A stretch of DNA of 11,687 nucleotides. Source: Gemmatimonadota bacterium (GTDB lineage: Bacteria; Gemmatimonadota; Gemmatimonadetes; Gemmatimonadales; Gemmatimonadaceae). The position numbers were made by a program, and so were the translations under genes. Positions 1-6,630 of this stretch are shown here, piece by piece; the stretch's first letter is position 1; each line of letters starts with the position of its first letter. The notes beneath the pieces are model-generated. The model searched no databases. It was not told the DNA's origin and saw only the letters and a program-made list of their open reading frames with translations. The DNA lies in assembly GCA_003222065.1 (NCBI GenBank), contig QHUV01000026.1:1-11687 (forward strand), read 5' to 3'.

Positions 1-1268
1 CATCATACTGGTAATCGAACTTGAACGGCATCGGCTCGGTCTTCGCCACGGACTCGACGAGGTCGCCGAGCTCCGTCGACAAGCGTCGCGATCCGATGAG
101 CTGCACGTAGCCGGGGCCGCCGCCCTTCACGTCATCGGCCCGGCCCCGGCCGATCATGTCGATGTTGAGCTCCGTGACGATGGAATCGCGGGGCACGGTC
201 GGATGATCGGTGAAGTACTCCGATCCCCACAGGCCCTCTTCTTCACCGGCGTGCCAGATGAAAAGAATCGATCGCTTGGGCTTCACCGGCGCACTGGCGA
301 GCGCCTCGGCGATCTCGAGCACCGCAACCGTGCCCGATCCATCGTCGTCGGCGCCGTTGTAGATGGAATCGCGGCGCGGCGCGTGGAGGCGGCGCAGACT
401 GTCGAGAATGGCGCGCACACGCAGCATCTCGTCCGCCGTCGCCGGTCGCGGCGCATCGTCTTCGCCGCCCGGGCGCACGACGGCATTGAACGCGCGCAAT
501 GAATCGTGATCGACCGGCTCATGGTTGAAGCCGATGTGATCGTTATGCGCGCCGATGGCGACGTATTCCTCCTTGAGCATGGGGTCGGAGCCGGGCAGAA
601 TCGCGACAACATTTCGCGCCGGCGCTGGCGTCTCGGAGAAGCGCAATGATCCGCTCGCGGTCTTGCCGGATGCCTTCCCGCGCGTGAGTCCTCGCGTCGG
701 CCCGCCAAGGAGCACGTCGGACATCGCGTGAGTGACGTAAAGAAATGCGGGCACGGCGGGCAGCGCGCCTTCGGCTGTTCTCAAATCGACGCTCGGCTCA
801 GTGAGCAATTGGCGCGTGCGCGGGTCCATGGCGTCAAGCGACGCGATGGCAATACCTGCCGCACCCACGCGGCAGGAAGTCGATCCACGGCCTGAAGCTC
901 GTGCCGCCGACGTTCAGCGTTTGCGTGGCGGCGAGCGTACGCTCGAAGACGGGCAGATTCTGGAAGTATCCACCGCTATCACCGGCGGGCGCGAGGCCGA
1001 GACGACGCACTTCACGCTCGATGTACGCGGTGCCGCGGCGATGTCCTTCGGTTCCGACGCGACGTCCCTGCATGGAGTCGTCGGCGAAGATATAGAGCCG
1101 CGTCATCAGATCCGCGGGAGTGATGTTCGCGGTGGTCGGCTGCGGATCACGCTTGAGCGGCAACTCGTGAGTGCCGCTCTGTGCGCTCAAGAGCCGAGGG
1201 CTGCCAATGACACTGGCAACGCTGATTGTCACGAGAGCGCGCGTAAGCCGCGCACGAGCCAGGTGCAT
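1..1268 (-). pseudogene. Exported M28-family zinc aminopeptidase, frame-broken and truncated by the left edge
   Basis: This is a secreted metallopeptidase that probably removes N-terminal residues from peptides outside the cytoplasm. ATG at 1268 has GGAG 7 nt upstream (1276-1279) and opens a signal peptide ending LLSAQS. The N-terminal part (DDSMQGRRVGTEGHRRGTAY, then RLGLAPAGDSGGYFQ) is typical of large M28 peptidases. That frame stops near 834. From about 868 the gene continues in another - frame, reading AAGIAIASLDAMDPR, then NVVAILPGSDP, VAIGAHNDHIGF (545-574), NGADDDGSG (332-358), WHAGEEEGLWGS (about 245-280) and NIDMIGR (about 145-165). These supply the family's zinc-ligand His, bridging Asp, catalytic Glu-Glu and the next Asp. 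The last His ligand would lie off the window. The parts join at DFLPR/VGAAGIAIA, where I would expect several dozen residues of a protease-associated-like region. A deletion plus frameshift, or an assembly error, is therefore likely. Family assignment is secure; whether the gene is dead is not. Confidence 0.85.
855..876. repeat. Perfect 8-bp inverted repeat at the M28 frame break
   Basis: CCTGCCGC (855-862) and GCGGCAGG (869-876) are perfect reverse complements separated by ACCCAC. The hairpin lies exactly where the two reading frames of the M28 gene meet. It is a structural observation; its link to the break is inference. Confidence 0.85.
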
Positions 1269-1469
1269 GATGCAACTCCATGGAACGGTCAGGGAGGTTG
1301 GAAGCTAAACCGTCGCGCGATCGCGGAGGCGTGGCTGATGTTGCTGTCTTACGAAAGCTTTGCTTCTCGCTAACGCTCGACAGCAGCCCGTCATTGCGTG
1401 TCGGGACGTCCGGGCTAGTTTACGCCGCGGCGCCGCCTGGGCGCCGCGCGCCTTGCCTCACCCGCCAGC
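1269..1469. other. Divergent intergenic region between the M28 gene and pntAA
   Basis: This 201-bp spacer must hold the promoters of both divergent genes. On the - side a clear GGAG (1276-1279) serves the M28 gene. On the + side only weak promoter-like hexamers can be picked: TTGCGT (1394-1399) and TAGTTT (1416-1421), 16 bp apart, with the palindrome GGACGTCC (1404-1411) between them. Each matches the sigma-70 consensus at only three positions. No Shine-Dalgarno sequence is visible before the pntAA ATG. No coding sequence here looks real. Confidence 0.5.
1426..1448 (+). promoter_or_regulatory. GC-rich hairpin in the pntAA leader
   Basis: CGCGGCGCC (1426-1434) and GGCGCCGCG (1440-1448) are perfect reverse complements with a GCCTG loop. 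The stem is all G-C, ends 21 nt before the pntAA ATG, and has no following T-tract, so it is not a standard intrinsic terminator. It could fold in the 5' leader and influence translation or RNA stability. The structure is clear; the role is inferred. Confidence 0.45.
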
Positions 1470-2576
1470 ATGCGAATCAGCGTTCCAACTGAAACCGCTC
1501 CTCGCGAACAGCGGGTCGCGCTCCCGCCGGATAGTGCCGGCCGTTTGATAAAATCGGGTCTCGAAGTGGCCGTGCAGCGAGGCGCCGGTCAGCGCGCAGG
1601 ATTTCGGGACGATGCGTACACGAGCGTTGGCGCGCAGCTCGTTGCCGATGCACGCGAAGCGCTGTCGACCGGGCAGGTAGTGGTGAAGGTGCAGCCGCCG
1701 AGCAGCGACGAGATCGGCCTGCTGAGCGCTGGAAGCTCGCTGATCAGTTTGATGCGTCCGGGCCAACATCAGGATGTCGCGACGGCGCTAGCGAAGCGTA
1801 ACGTGAGCGCGCTCGCCCTCGAGCTAGTTCCACGAATTACGCGCGCGCAGTCGATGGACGTGTTGTCGTCGCAGAGCACGGTCGCCGGATACAAGGCCGT
1901 TCTTCTCGGCGCCGCCGAGCTGGGCAAGTTTCTGCCAATGCTCACGACGGCGGCTGGCAACATCTCGCCGGCACGCGTATTCGTCGTCGGCGCTGGCGTT
2001 TCAGGGCTTCAGGCAATCGCCACGGCGCGCCGACTCGGTGGCGTCGTGTCGGCGTTCGACGTGCGGCCCGCGGCGCGCGAACAGGTGCAGAGCCTCGGCG
2101 CGACGTTCGTCGCCACGGAGCTCGTGAGCAACTCAGCCGAGACAGCTGGTGGTTACGCGCGTGCTCAGACCAACGAAGAGCAAGAGCGAACGCTTGCGGC
2201 CATCGCCGGACATATCAAAGACGTAGATCTGGTGATCACGACGGCGCAGATCCCCGGGCGTCCGGCACCGCGGCTGATCACGACCGACATGATTCGCACG
2301 ATGCGGGCGGGCGCGGTCATCGTGGATCTCGCGGTCGAGACGGGCGGCAATTGCGAGCTCTCGAAGGTCGGCGAAACGGTGCATGCGCACGACGTCACGA
2401 TCATGGGACCGGTCAACCTCCCAAGCAGCGTCGCGTTTCACGCCAGTCAGATGTTCGGCCGGAACATTCTCGCCCTCCTGCAGCATCTGGTGAAAGACGG
2501 CGCCATGGTGCTCGATCCCGCGGACGAGATCACGGGCGCGATGCTCGTCGTGCATAACGGAAAAGTGCTGAAGTAA
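1470..2576 (+). CDS. pntAA: NAD(P) transhydrogenase subunit alpha 1 (domain I, NAD(H)-binding)
   Basis: This soluble NAD(H)-binding subunit of proton-translocating transhydrogenase exchanges hydride with NADP(H) bound to PntB at the inner membrane. The 368-residue length fits the separate-subunit form found in Rhodospirillum rubrum. The N-terminus (MRISVPTETAPREQRVALPP) is the usual opening of the alanine dehydrogenase/PNT fold. RITRAQSMDVLSSQ (122-135) is the conserved active-site loop; by my recollection of R. rubrum numbering, its Arg122, Gln127 and Asp130 match R127, Q132 and D135. The Rossmann turn GAGVSG is at 174-179, and Asp197 in the following FDVRP is placed to bind the adenosine ribose of NAD. 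EQVQSLGA and MGPVNLPSSVAFHAS are also family-typical. ATG 1470 gives an N-terminus in register with homologues, although no Shine-Dalgarno is seen. The gene is first in an operon with pntAB 40 nt downstream. Confidence 0.95.
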   Translation: MRISVPTETAPREQRVALPPDSAGRLIKSGLEVAVQRGAGQRAGFRDDAYTSVGAQLVADAREALSTGQVVVKVQPPSSDEIGLLSAGSSLISLMRPGQHQDVATALAKRNVSALALELVPRITRAQSMDVLSSQSTVAGYKAVLLGAAELGKFLPMLTTAAGNISPARVFVVGAGVSGLQAIATARRLGGVVSAFDVRPAAREQVQSLGATFVATELVSNSAETAGGYARAQTNEEQERTLAAIAGHIKDVDLVITTAQIPGRPAPRLITTDMIRTMRAGAVIVDLAVETGGNCELSKVGETVHAHDVTIMGPVNLPSSVAFHASQMFGRNILALLQHLVKDGAMVLDPADEITGAMLVVHNGKVLK

Positions 2577-2616
2577 GACTAGCAGTCCCGGAAGCATTTC
2601 TTTCACGAATCCAACG

Positions 2617-2940
2617 ATGCTCCTTCTCGAGCTGTACGTGTTCGTTCTCGCGGCGTTCACCGGGTACCTGGTGATCTCGCGCGTGCCCTCGTTGTTGCAC
2701 ACGCCATTGATGGCGGCGACCAACGCGATCTCGGGCATCTCGCTCGTCGGCTCACTCATCGCGGCCGGATCGCAACAAAACCGCGTGGCGACGATTCTCG
2801 GGTTCATAGCCGTCGTCTGCGCGACGTCGAACATCGTCGGCGGGTTTCTGATCACCGATCGGATGTTGAAGATGTTCAGACGTGACGTGCCCGCGACGAA
2901 GCGAGCGCGCGCGTCGGCGGCGCCTCCGGCGGCGCACTGA
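2617..2940 (+). CDS. pntAB: NAD(P) transhydrogenase subunit alpha 2 (membrane, four-helix part)
   Basis: This small membrane subunit contributes part of domain II, the proton channel of transhydrogenase. It has 107 residues. Hydrophobic segments lie at about 2-20, 28-52 and 58-83, and the conserved signature PSLLHTPLMAATNAISGI follows the first of them, as in PntAB and the C-terminal part of fused E. coli PntA. FIAVVCATSNIVGGFLITDRML matches the family's last helix and loop. The final 18 or so residues are basic and Ala/Pro-rich and look like a variable cytoplasmic tail. ATG 2617 begins directly at the first helix; the nearest purine-rich stretch (GGAAG) is too distant to be a normal ribosome site, so coupling to pntAA translation is plausible. 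Its stop codon lies 17 nt before the pntB ATG. Confidence 0.93.
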   Translation: MLLLELYVFVLAAFTGYLVISRVPSLLHTPLMAATNAISGISLVGSLIAAGSQQNRVATILGFIAVVCATSNIVGGFLITDRMLKMFRRDVPATKRARASAAPPAAH

Positions 2941-2957
2941 TCGGCATCGGCCTCGGC

Positions 2958-4343
2958 ATGCGCGACTACTTCATCCAGGGATCGTATTTGGCGGCGTCGG
3001 TCCTGTTCATTCTTGGACTACGGGGCCTAACGCGACCGGACAAGGCACGACGCGGCATGCAGCTCGCCGCGGCGGGGATGCTGTTCGCGATCGTCGGGAC
3101 GTTGGTGAGCCACCAGATCGTCGACTACCGCTGGATCGCGGCGGGGCTCGTGTTGGGTGTGGTGATCGGCTACCCGATGGGCATGTGGGTGCCGATGACG
3201 GCGATGCCACAGCGGATCGCCCTCTCGCTGACGTTCAGCGCGCTGGCGGCGGCGCTCGTCGGCATCGCCGAGTACAACACGCGCCTAACGAATGGCGAAG
3301 GTATCCCCGCGGCAATCATGGCGGCAATCGGGATCGAGGTGCTGCTCGGTATGATCACCGTCGGCGGGACGCTCATCGCCGCCGGCAAGCTGCAGGAAGT
3401 GATCACCTCGCGGCCCCTCACCTATCGCGGGCAGAACCTCGTCAACGCGCTGGTGTTCGTGGCGATGCTCGTGCTATTCGGGTTTCTCGTGAGCCATCCC
3501 GAGCGCCCGGCACTGTTTTATGCACTTATTGCGCTCGCCTTCGGGTTCGGGATTCTGCTGGTATTGCCGATCGGCGGCGCCGATATGCCCGTCGTCGTCG
3601 CGCTGCTGAACTCCTATTCCGGGTTGGCATCGTGCGCGACCGGATTTGCGATCGGCAACGTGATCCTGATCATCAGCGGCTCGCTCGACGGCTCGTCGGG
3701 ATTCATCCTCTCCGTGTTGATGAGCAAAGCGATGAATCGCTCGTTCACGAACGTGCTGTTCGGCGCTTTTGGATCACAGACAAGCATCGGCGCGAAGAGC
3801 GCTGAAGGCTTGAGCGTTCGCTCAACGGGCGTCGAGGACGCCGCGGTGCAGCTCGCCTACGCCCAGCTGGTGATCATCATTCCAGGGTACGGCATGGCGG
3901 TCGCCCAAGCCCAGCATCAGGTGCGCGAGCTGGCGGAGCTGATCGAAGGCCGCGGCGGCGAGGTGAAGTTCGCCGTCCATCCGGTGGCGGGCCGCATGCC
4001 GGGGCATATGAACGTTTTGCTTGCCGAGGCCAACGTGCCATACGACAAGCTCTTTGATATGGACGAGATCAACGGCGACTTCGATCGGGCCGACGTCGCT
4101 CTGGTGATCGGCGCGAACGACGTCGTGAATCCGGCCGCGCGCAACGACAAGACGTCGCCGATTTACGGCATGCCGATCCTGAACGCCGATCATGCGAAAA
4201 GCGTCATCGTCCTCAAACGAAGCATGGCCGCGGGCTTCGCGGGCATCGAGAACGAGTTGTTCTACAATCCGAAGACGTCGATGTTGTTCGGGGATGCGAA
4301 GAAGTCGTTGACCGGCCTGGTGTCGGAGGTCAAGAACGTCTAG
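2958..4343 (+). CDS. pntB: NAD(P) transhydrogenase subunit beta
   Basis: This subunit provides most of the membrane domain II and the NADP(H)-binding domain III, coupling inward proton flow to NADP+ reduction by NADH. Its 461 residues are the usual PntB length. About nine hydrophobic helices occupy residues 1-265, including the Gly/Asn/Ser-rich stretch LLNSYSGLASCATGFAIGN. Domain III is fully recognisable: PGYGMAVAQAQ (309-319), the conserved RMPGHMNVLLAEANVPYDKL beginning at 346, INGDF near 371, the NADP-site signature IGANDVVNPAA (384-394) and KRSMAAGFAGIEN (420-432). ATG 2958 begins at the first helix residues seen in homologues. The frame is open further upstream through the pntAB tail but offers no ATG or GTG nearby. 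No Shine-Dalgarno is evident, so coupling to pntAB is likely. It is the last gene of the operon, followed 14 nt later by a dispersed repeat. Confidence 0.96.
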   Translation: MRDYFIQGSYLAASVLFILGLRGLTRPDKARRGMQLAAAGMLFAIVGTLVSHQIVDYRWIAAGLVLGVVIGYPMGMWVPMTAMPQRIALSLTFSALAAALVGIAEYNTRLTNGEGIPAAIMAAIGIEVLLGMITVGGTLIAAGKLQEVITSRPLTYRGQNLVNALVFVAMLVLFGFLVSHPERPALFYALIALAFGFGILLVLPIGGADMPVVVALLNSYSGLASCATGFAIGNVILIISGSLDGSSGFILSVLMSKAMNRSFTNVLFGAFGSQTSIGAKSAEGLSVRSTGVEDAAVQLAYAQLVIIIPGYGMAVAQAQHQVRELAELIEGRGGEVKFAVHPVAGRMPGHMNVLLAEANVPYDKLFDMDEINGDFDRADVALVIGANDVVNPAARNDKTSPIYGMPILNADHAKSVIVLKRSMAAGFAGIENELFYNPKTSMLFGDAKKSLTGLVSEVKNV

Positions 4344-4357
4344 CCGACAAAACGAGC

Positions 4358-4384
4358 AGATCCTTCGGTCCACCCGGGATGACC
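4358..4384 (-). repeat. Dispersed intergenic repeat of the GTCATCCTGAG type, copy 1
   Basis: On the + strand this reads AGATCCTTCGGTCC then ACCCGGGATGACC. Its reverse complement begins GGTCATCCCGGGTGG and ends CGAAGGATCT, like a short repeat I recall as common between genes in Gemmatimonadota, Acidobacteriota and Chloroflexi. It can fold: ATCC (4360-4363) and CGG (4366-4368) pair with CCG (4374-4376) and GGAT (4377-4380), leaving a TT bulge. It begins 14 nt after the pntB stop codon. A second, opposite-orientation copy lies at 11662-11687. Family membership rests on pattern recall, not on a search. Confidence 0.55.
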
Positions 4385-4401
4385 AAGCCAGTAGTTTGAT
4401 A

Positions 4402-4444
4402 GCAAGCCCCGGATAGCCGCTGCTGGCTGCAAGCCTAGCTTGCG
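4402..4444 (+). promoter_or_regulatory. GCAAGCC direct repeats and a small hairpin upstream of ada
   Basis: GCAAGCC occurs at 4402-4408 and again at 4429-4435, 27 bp apart. The second copy is part of a perfect dyad, GCAAGC-CTA-GCTTGC (4429-4443), extendable by one T-G pair. In E. coli the Ada operator contains a GCAA 'B box', so these repeats are candidate Ada-binding sites for autoregulation. No matching A box or good -35/-10 pair is visible. The dyad lacks a strong T-tract, so a terminator role for pntB is weak. Confidence 0.25.
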
Positions 4445-4458
4445 CTCCAGTCCTTTCC

Positions 4459-4462
4459 GGAG
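4459..4462 (+). promoter_or_regulatory. Shine-Dalgarno GGAG for ada
   Basis: GGAG lies 5 nt before the ATG at 4468 and 8 nt before the adjacent in-frame ATG at 4471. Either could be the true start; a third ATG at 4480 is farther away. The choice changes only the first few residues. Confidence 0.6.
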
Positions 4463-4467
4463 CATCC

Positions 4468-5565
4468 ATGATGTTGACCATGCCAACGACGTTTCGCGCC
4501 GAGCCGACGATTCCGCTTCCCAACAGCGACGAGGCCTGGCGTGCGGTCGAGCGTCGCGATCCGCGATTCGATGGCCGCTTCGTGTACGCGGTGCGATCGA
4601 CGCGAATCTATTGCCGCCCTTCGTGCCCATCGCGCCGGCCGTCTCGGGAACGCGTAACGTTTTACGCCGCGCCGACAGCAGCGGAGGACGCGGGATATCG
4701 CGCGTGCCGGCGGTGCCATCCGCGTGAGGTCCATCTCGGGACGGCCGCGGCGGTCGCCGTCGAACGAGCTCGACGCCACATCGAACAGTACCCCGATGGG
4801 GCGGTGACGCTGGCGGCGCTGGCGGCGGAAGTCGGAATGAGTCCGTTCCACCTGCAGCGCACGTTCAAACGGCTGCTCGGCATCTCGCCGCGCGAGTATC
4901 AGGACGCACTCCGGGTCACTCGCTTCAAGTCGCGACTGCGCGCTGGCGACACGGTGAGTCGCGCGACGTACGAGGCGGGATTCGGCTCGAGCAGCCGCGT
5001 GTACGAGCGCAGCGATCGCTCACTCGGCATGACGCCCGCTGCCTATCGACGGGGTGGCGCGGGCATGCGTATCGAGTACACGATCGTTGATTCGCCGTTC
5101 GGGAAGCTGCTCGTTGGCGCAACCGAACGTGGCGTGTGCGCCGTGGCGCTCGGCGATTCGAGTGAGGCACTCGTCACGGCGCTGCGCGCCGACTTTCCGC
5201 GAGCGGACATCGAGCGGGGCGACGATGCGCATCGCGATTGGGTGGAAGAAATCGTCGGCAATATTGGCGGCGGCAACGTTGGTCTGAACGTGCCCCTCGA
5301 TGTTCAGGGCACGGCGTTTCAGAAGCAGGTGTGGTCGTTGCTGCGCAAGATTCCACCCGGTCGGACACGCTCGTACGGCGAGATTGCGGCGGCGCTTGGC
5401 AATCCGCGCGCGACGCGTGCGGTCGCCCGCGCCTGCGCGAGCAACCGCATCGCTCTCGTCATTCCATGCCATCGCGTCGTACGCACCGATGGCGCGGTGG
5501 GTGGTTACAAGTGGGGCACGAAGCGCAAGCAGGCATTGCTCGCGCGGGAACGCGACCGCGTGTGA
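4468..5565 (+). CDS. ada: Bifunctional Ada: DNA methyl-repair protein and AraC-type regulator
   Basis: Ada accepts methyl groups irreversibly from alkylated DNA. Methylation of its N-terminal domain turns it into an activator of alkylation-response genes. The 365 residues match the three-part E. coli protein (354). The N-terminal zinc domain has Cys49, Cys53, Cys80 and Cys83, with spacings 4-27-3 identical to E. coli C38, C42, C69 and C72; Cys49 corresponds to the phosphotriester methyl acceptor. An AraC-type helix-turn-helix region follows at about 98-195 (LAALAAEVGMSPFHLQRTFK, then YEAGFGSSSRVYERS). The O6-methylguanine methyltransferase domain starts near Met200 (YTIVDSPFGKLLVGA) and carries the active-site motif IPCHRVV with Cys334, preceded by FQKQVWSLLRKIPPGRTRSY. 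All key residues seen are intact, so both repair and regulatory functions are expected. No alkB or alkA lies in the window; the gene appears monocistronic or loosely linked to DUF4097, 92 nt downstream. Confidence 0.96.
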   Translation: MMLTMPTTFRAEPTIPLPNSDEAWRAVERRDPRFDGRFVYAVRSTRIYCRPSCPSRRPSRERVTFYAAPTAAEDAGYRACRRCHPREVHLGTAAAVAVERARRHIEQYPDGAVTLAALAAEVGMSPFHLQRTFKRLLGISPREYQDALRVTRFKSRLRAGDTVSRATYEAGFGSSSRVYERSDRSLGMTPAAYRRGGAGMRIEYTIVDSPFGKLLVGATERGVCAVALGDSSEALVTALRADFPRADIERGDDAHRDWVEEIVGNIGGGNVGLNVPLDVQGTAFQKQVWSLLRKIPPGRTRSYGEIAAALGNPRATRAVARACASNRIALVIPCHRVVRTDGAVGGYKWGTKRKQALLARERDRV

Positions 5566-5648
5566 CGAGCCGGTGTGGCGGCACGCGGCGACGGTCCAAA
5601 CCATCGACGTGAGGCGGGTGTCTGATTCAACGCAGTCTCCCACCTCCT

Positions 5649-5652
5649 GAGG
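5649..5652 (+). promoter_or_regulatory. Shine-Dalgarno GAGG for the DUF4097 gene
   Basis: GAGG lies 5 nt before ATG 5658 (8 nt before the adjacent ATG 5661). It supports a start directly at the signal peptide. No convincing promoter is visible in the 92-bp gap after ada. Confidence 0.55.
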
Positions 5653-5657
5653 CACCG

Positions 5658-6551
5658 ATGATGAAGTACATATGGCTCGTCGCGCGTACGGCACCGCTTT
5701 GTCTCATGCTCGCCGCGACCGTCAGCGCACAGAATTGGCGCGGCCGCGGCGACAGCACGTTCGTTTGGTCGGCGCGAATCGCTGACGGTGGTACACTCAC
5801 GATCAAGAACATCGTCGGTGGCATCACCGTTACGGAGGCGAGTGGCGACCGCGTCGAGGTGCGCGCCGAAAAGCGAATGCGCGGCCGGGGGGAGGCAAGC
5901 GATATCGCCTTCGACGTGCAGGAGTCCGGATCTGGCGCCACGATCTGCACGGTTTACCGCGGTGAAAGCGCGTGTGACGAGGGAGGATTCAACAACACGA
6001 GATTCAACGTGAAGTTCACGATCGCGATGCCGCGCGGCTTGCGGTTGCGGGCATCGACTGGGAATGGAGACTTGTCCGTCGAGAAGGCCGGAAGTGAGGT
6101 CGAACTCCGAACGGGGAATGGCGGCATCCACATCGGGCAAACCGAAGGCCGCGTGACGGCGGCGACCGGGAATGGCGATCTCGAAGTGGAGAGCGCGCAC
6201 GGACCGGTGCGCGCAACAACGGGCAACGGCCGTGTCTTCGTGGCAACGTCGGCAGGTCCAGTCTCGGCGAGCACGGGCAACGGCGACATCGACGTTCGCA
6301 TGCAGTCGTTGAGCGCCGGCGGCGACATGAATTTCGTCAGCGGCTCGGGTGCGGTGCGCATCACGCTGCCGGCCGACTTCAACGGCAACGTCGACGCGAG
6401 CACCGGCAATGGCGAGCTTCGCACCGACTTCGAGATCAGACTGATCGGTCGTCTCGATCCCCAACACATGCGGGGGACGATTGGGACTGGCGGCCGCACG
6501 ATCCGGCTGCAGACGGGCAACGGACGGCTCGAGATTCGAAAGGGGAGCTGA
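5658..6551 (+). CDS. Secreted DUF4097-type beta-helix protein with TGNG repeats
   Basis: This 297-residue exported protein is predicted to fold as a right-handed beta-solenoid like DUF4097 ('putative adhesin') proteins. No enzymatic role is known to me for the family. The N-terminus is a clear signal peptide (hydrophobic core about 11-21, probable cleavage after VSA at residue 24). DGGTLTIKNIVGGITVTEA is the usual DUF4097 opening, where the chain lies like an anionic or hydrophobic ladder. From residue 134 the motif TGNG recurs at 134, 152, 170, 188 and 206 with an exact 18-residue period. A degenerate SGSG follows at 228, then TGNG at 249 and 286 after longer insertions. Two cysteines (in ATICTVYRGESACDEGG) could form a disulfide after export. 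There is no lipobox, transmembrane anchor or C-terminal sorting signal, so the protein is probably periplasmic or released. It lies 75 nt before the ADOP permease, a combination that suggests an envelope role but does not prove one. Confidence 0.85.
   Translation: MMKYIWLVARTAPLCLMLAATVSAQNWRGRGDSTFVWSARIADGGTLTIKNIVGGITVTEASGDRVEVRAEKRMRGRGEASDIAFDVQESGSGATICTVYRGESACDEGGFNNTRFNVKFTIAMPRGLRLRASTGNGDLSVEKAGSEVELRTGNGGIHIGQTEGRVTAATGNGDLEVESAHGPVRATTGNGRVFVATSAGPVSASTGNGDIDVRMQSLSAGGDMNFVSGSGAVRITLPADFNGNVDASTGNGELRTDFEIRLIGRLDPQHMRGTIGTGGRTIRLQTGNGRLEIRKGS
6057..6524 (+). repeat. Coding repeat: seven TGNG rungs, five in exact 54-nt register
   Basis: Codons for Thr-Gly-Asn-Gly begin at 6057, 6111, 6165, 6219 and 6273, exactly 54 nt apart. 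A degenerate unit (SGSG) starts at 6339 and two more TGNG units at 6402 and 6513. Synonymous codons vary (for example ACTGGGAATGGA versus ACGGGCAACGGC), so protein-level selection rather than recent DNA duplication maintains the motif. Confidence 0.85.
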
Positions 6552-6580
6552 CCTAACGCTCGTCACGGCGTAAACCCTGC

Positions 6581-6609
6581 TTGACCCAATCGGGTCCACC
6601 GAGTAGTCT
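6581..6609 (+). promoter_or_regulatory. Candidate sigma-70 promoter of the ADOP permease gene
   Basis: TTGACC (6581-6586) matches the -35 consensus at five of six positions. After exactly 17 bp comes TAGTCT (6604-6609), a weaker -10 with three of six matches. The implied transcription start at about 6615-6617 lies inside the palindrome at 6614-6630 and only some 10-20 nt before the possible start codons, giving a very short leader. It is the best promoter candidate in the window but remains a prediction. Confidence 0.4.
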
Positions 6610-6613
6610 CTCC

Positions 6614-6630
6614 CCACACATAGTGTGTGG
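6614..6630. promoter_or_regulatory. Palindrome over the predicted start of transcription and translation, probable operator
   Basis: CCACACA (6614-6620) and TGTGTGG (6624-6630) are perfect reverse complements around TAG. The dyad overlaps the predicted transcription start and the candidate GTG start codons at 6627 and 6630. A repressor bound here would block transcription; as RNA, the stem would bury the start region. ADOP genes in related genomes are often accompanied by PadR-family repressors, so such a regulator is a reasonable candidate, but none is encoded in the window. Confidence 0.45.

Noticed and set aside
283..708. Open - frame of 141 codons inside the M28 region
   Set aside because: It is in a different frame from the one encoding the M28 zinc motifs (NGADDDGSG, HAGEEEGL) and has no features of its own.
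801..1373. Open + frame of 190 codons opposite the M28 N-terminal part
   Set aside because: The opposite strand encodes a signal peptide and conserved M28 sequence with a good ribosome site; this frame has no recognisable content.
2882..3805. Open + frame of 307 codons overlapping pntAB and pntB
   Set aside because: It is extremely Arg-rich and lies out of frame inside the unmistakable pntB gene; a composition artefact.
4428..4444. Intrinsic terminator for the pnt operon
   Set aside because: The stem is only 6-7 bp and is followed by GCTCCAGTCCTTTCC rather than a T-run; kept only as part of a regulatory candidate.
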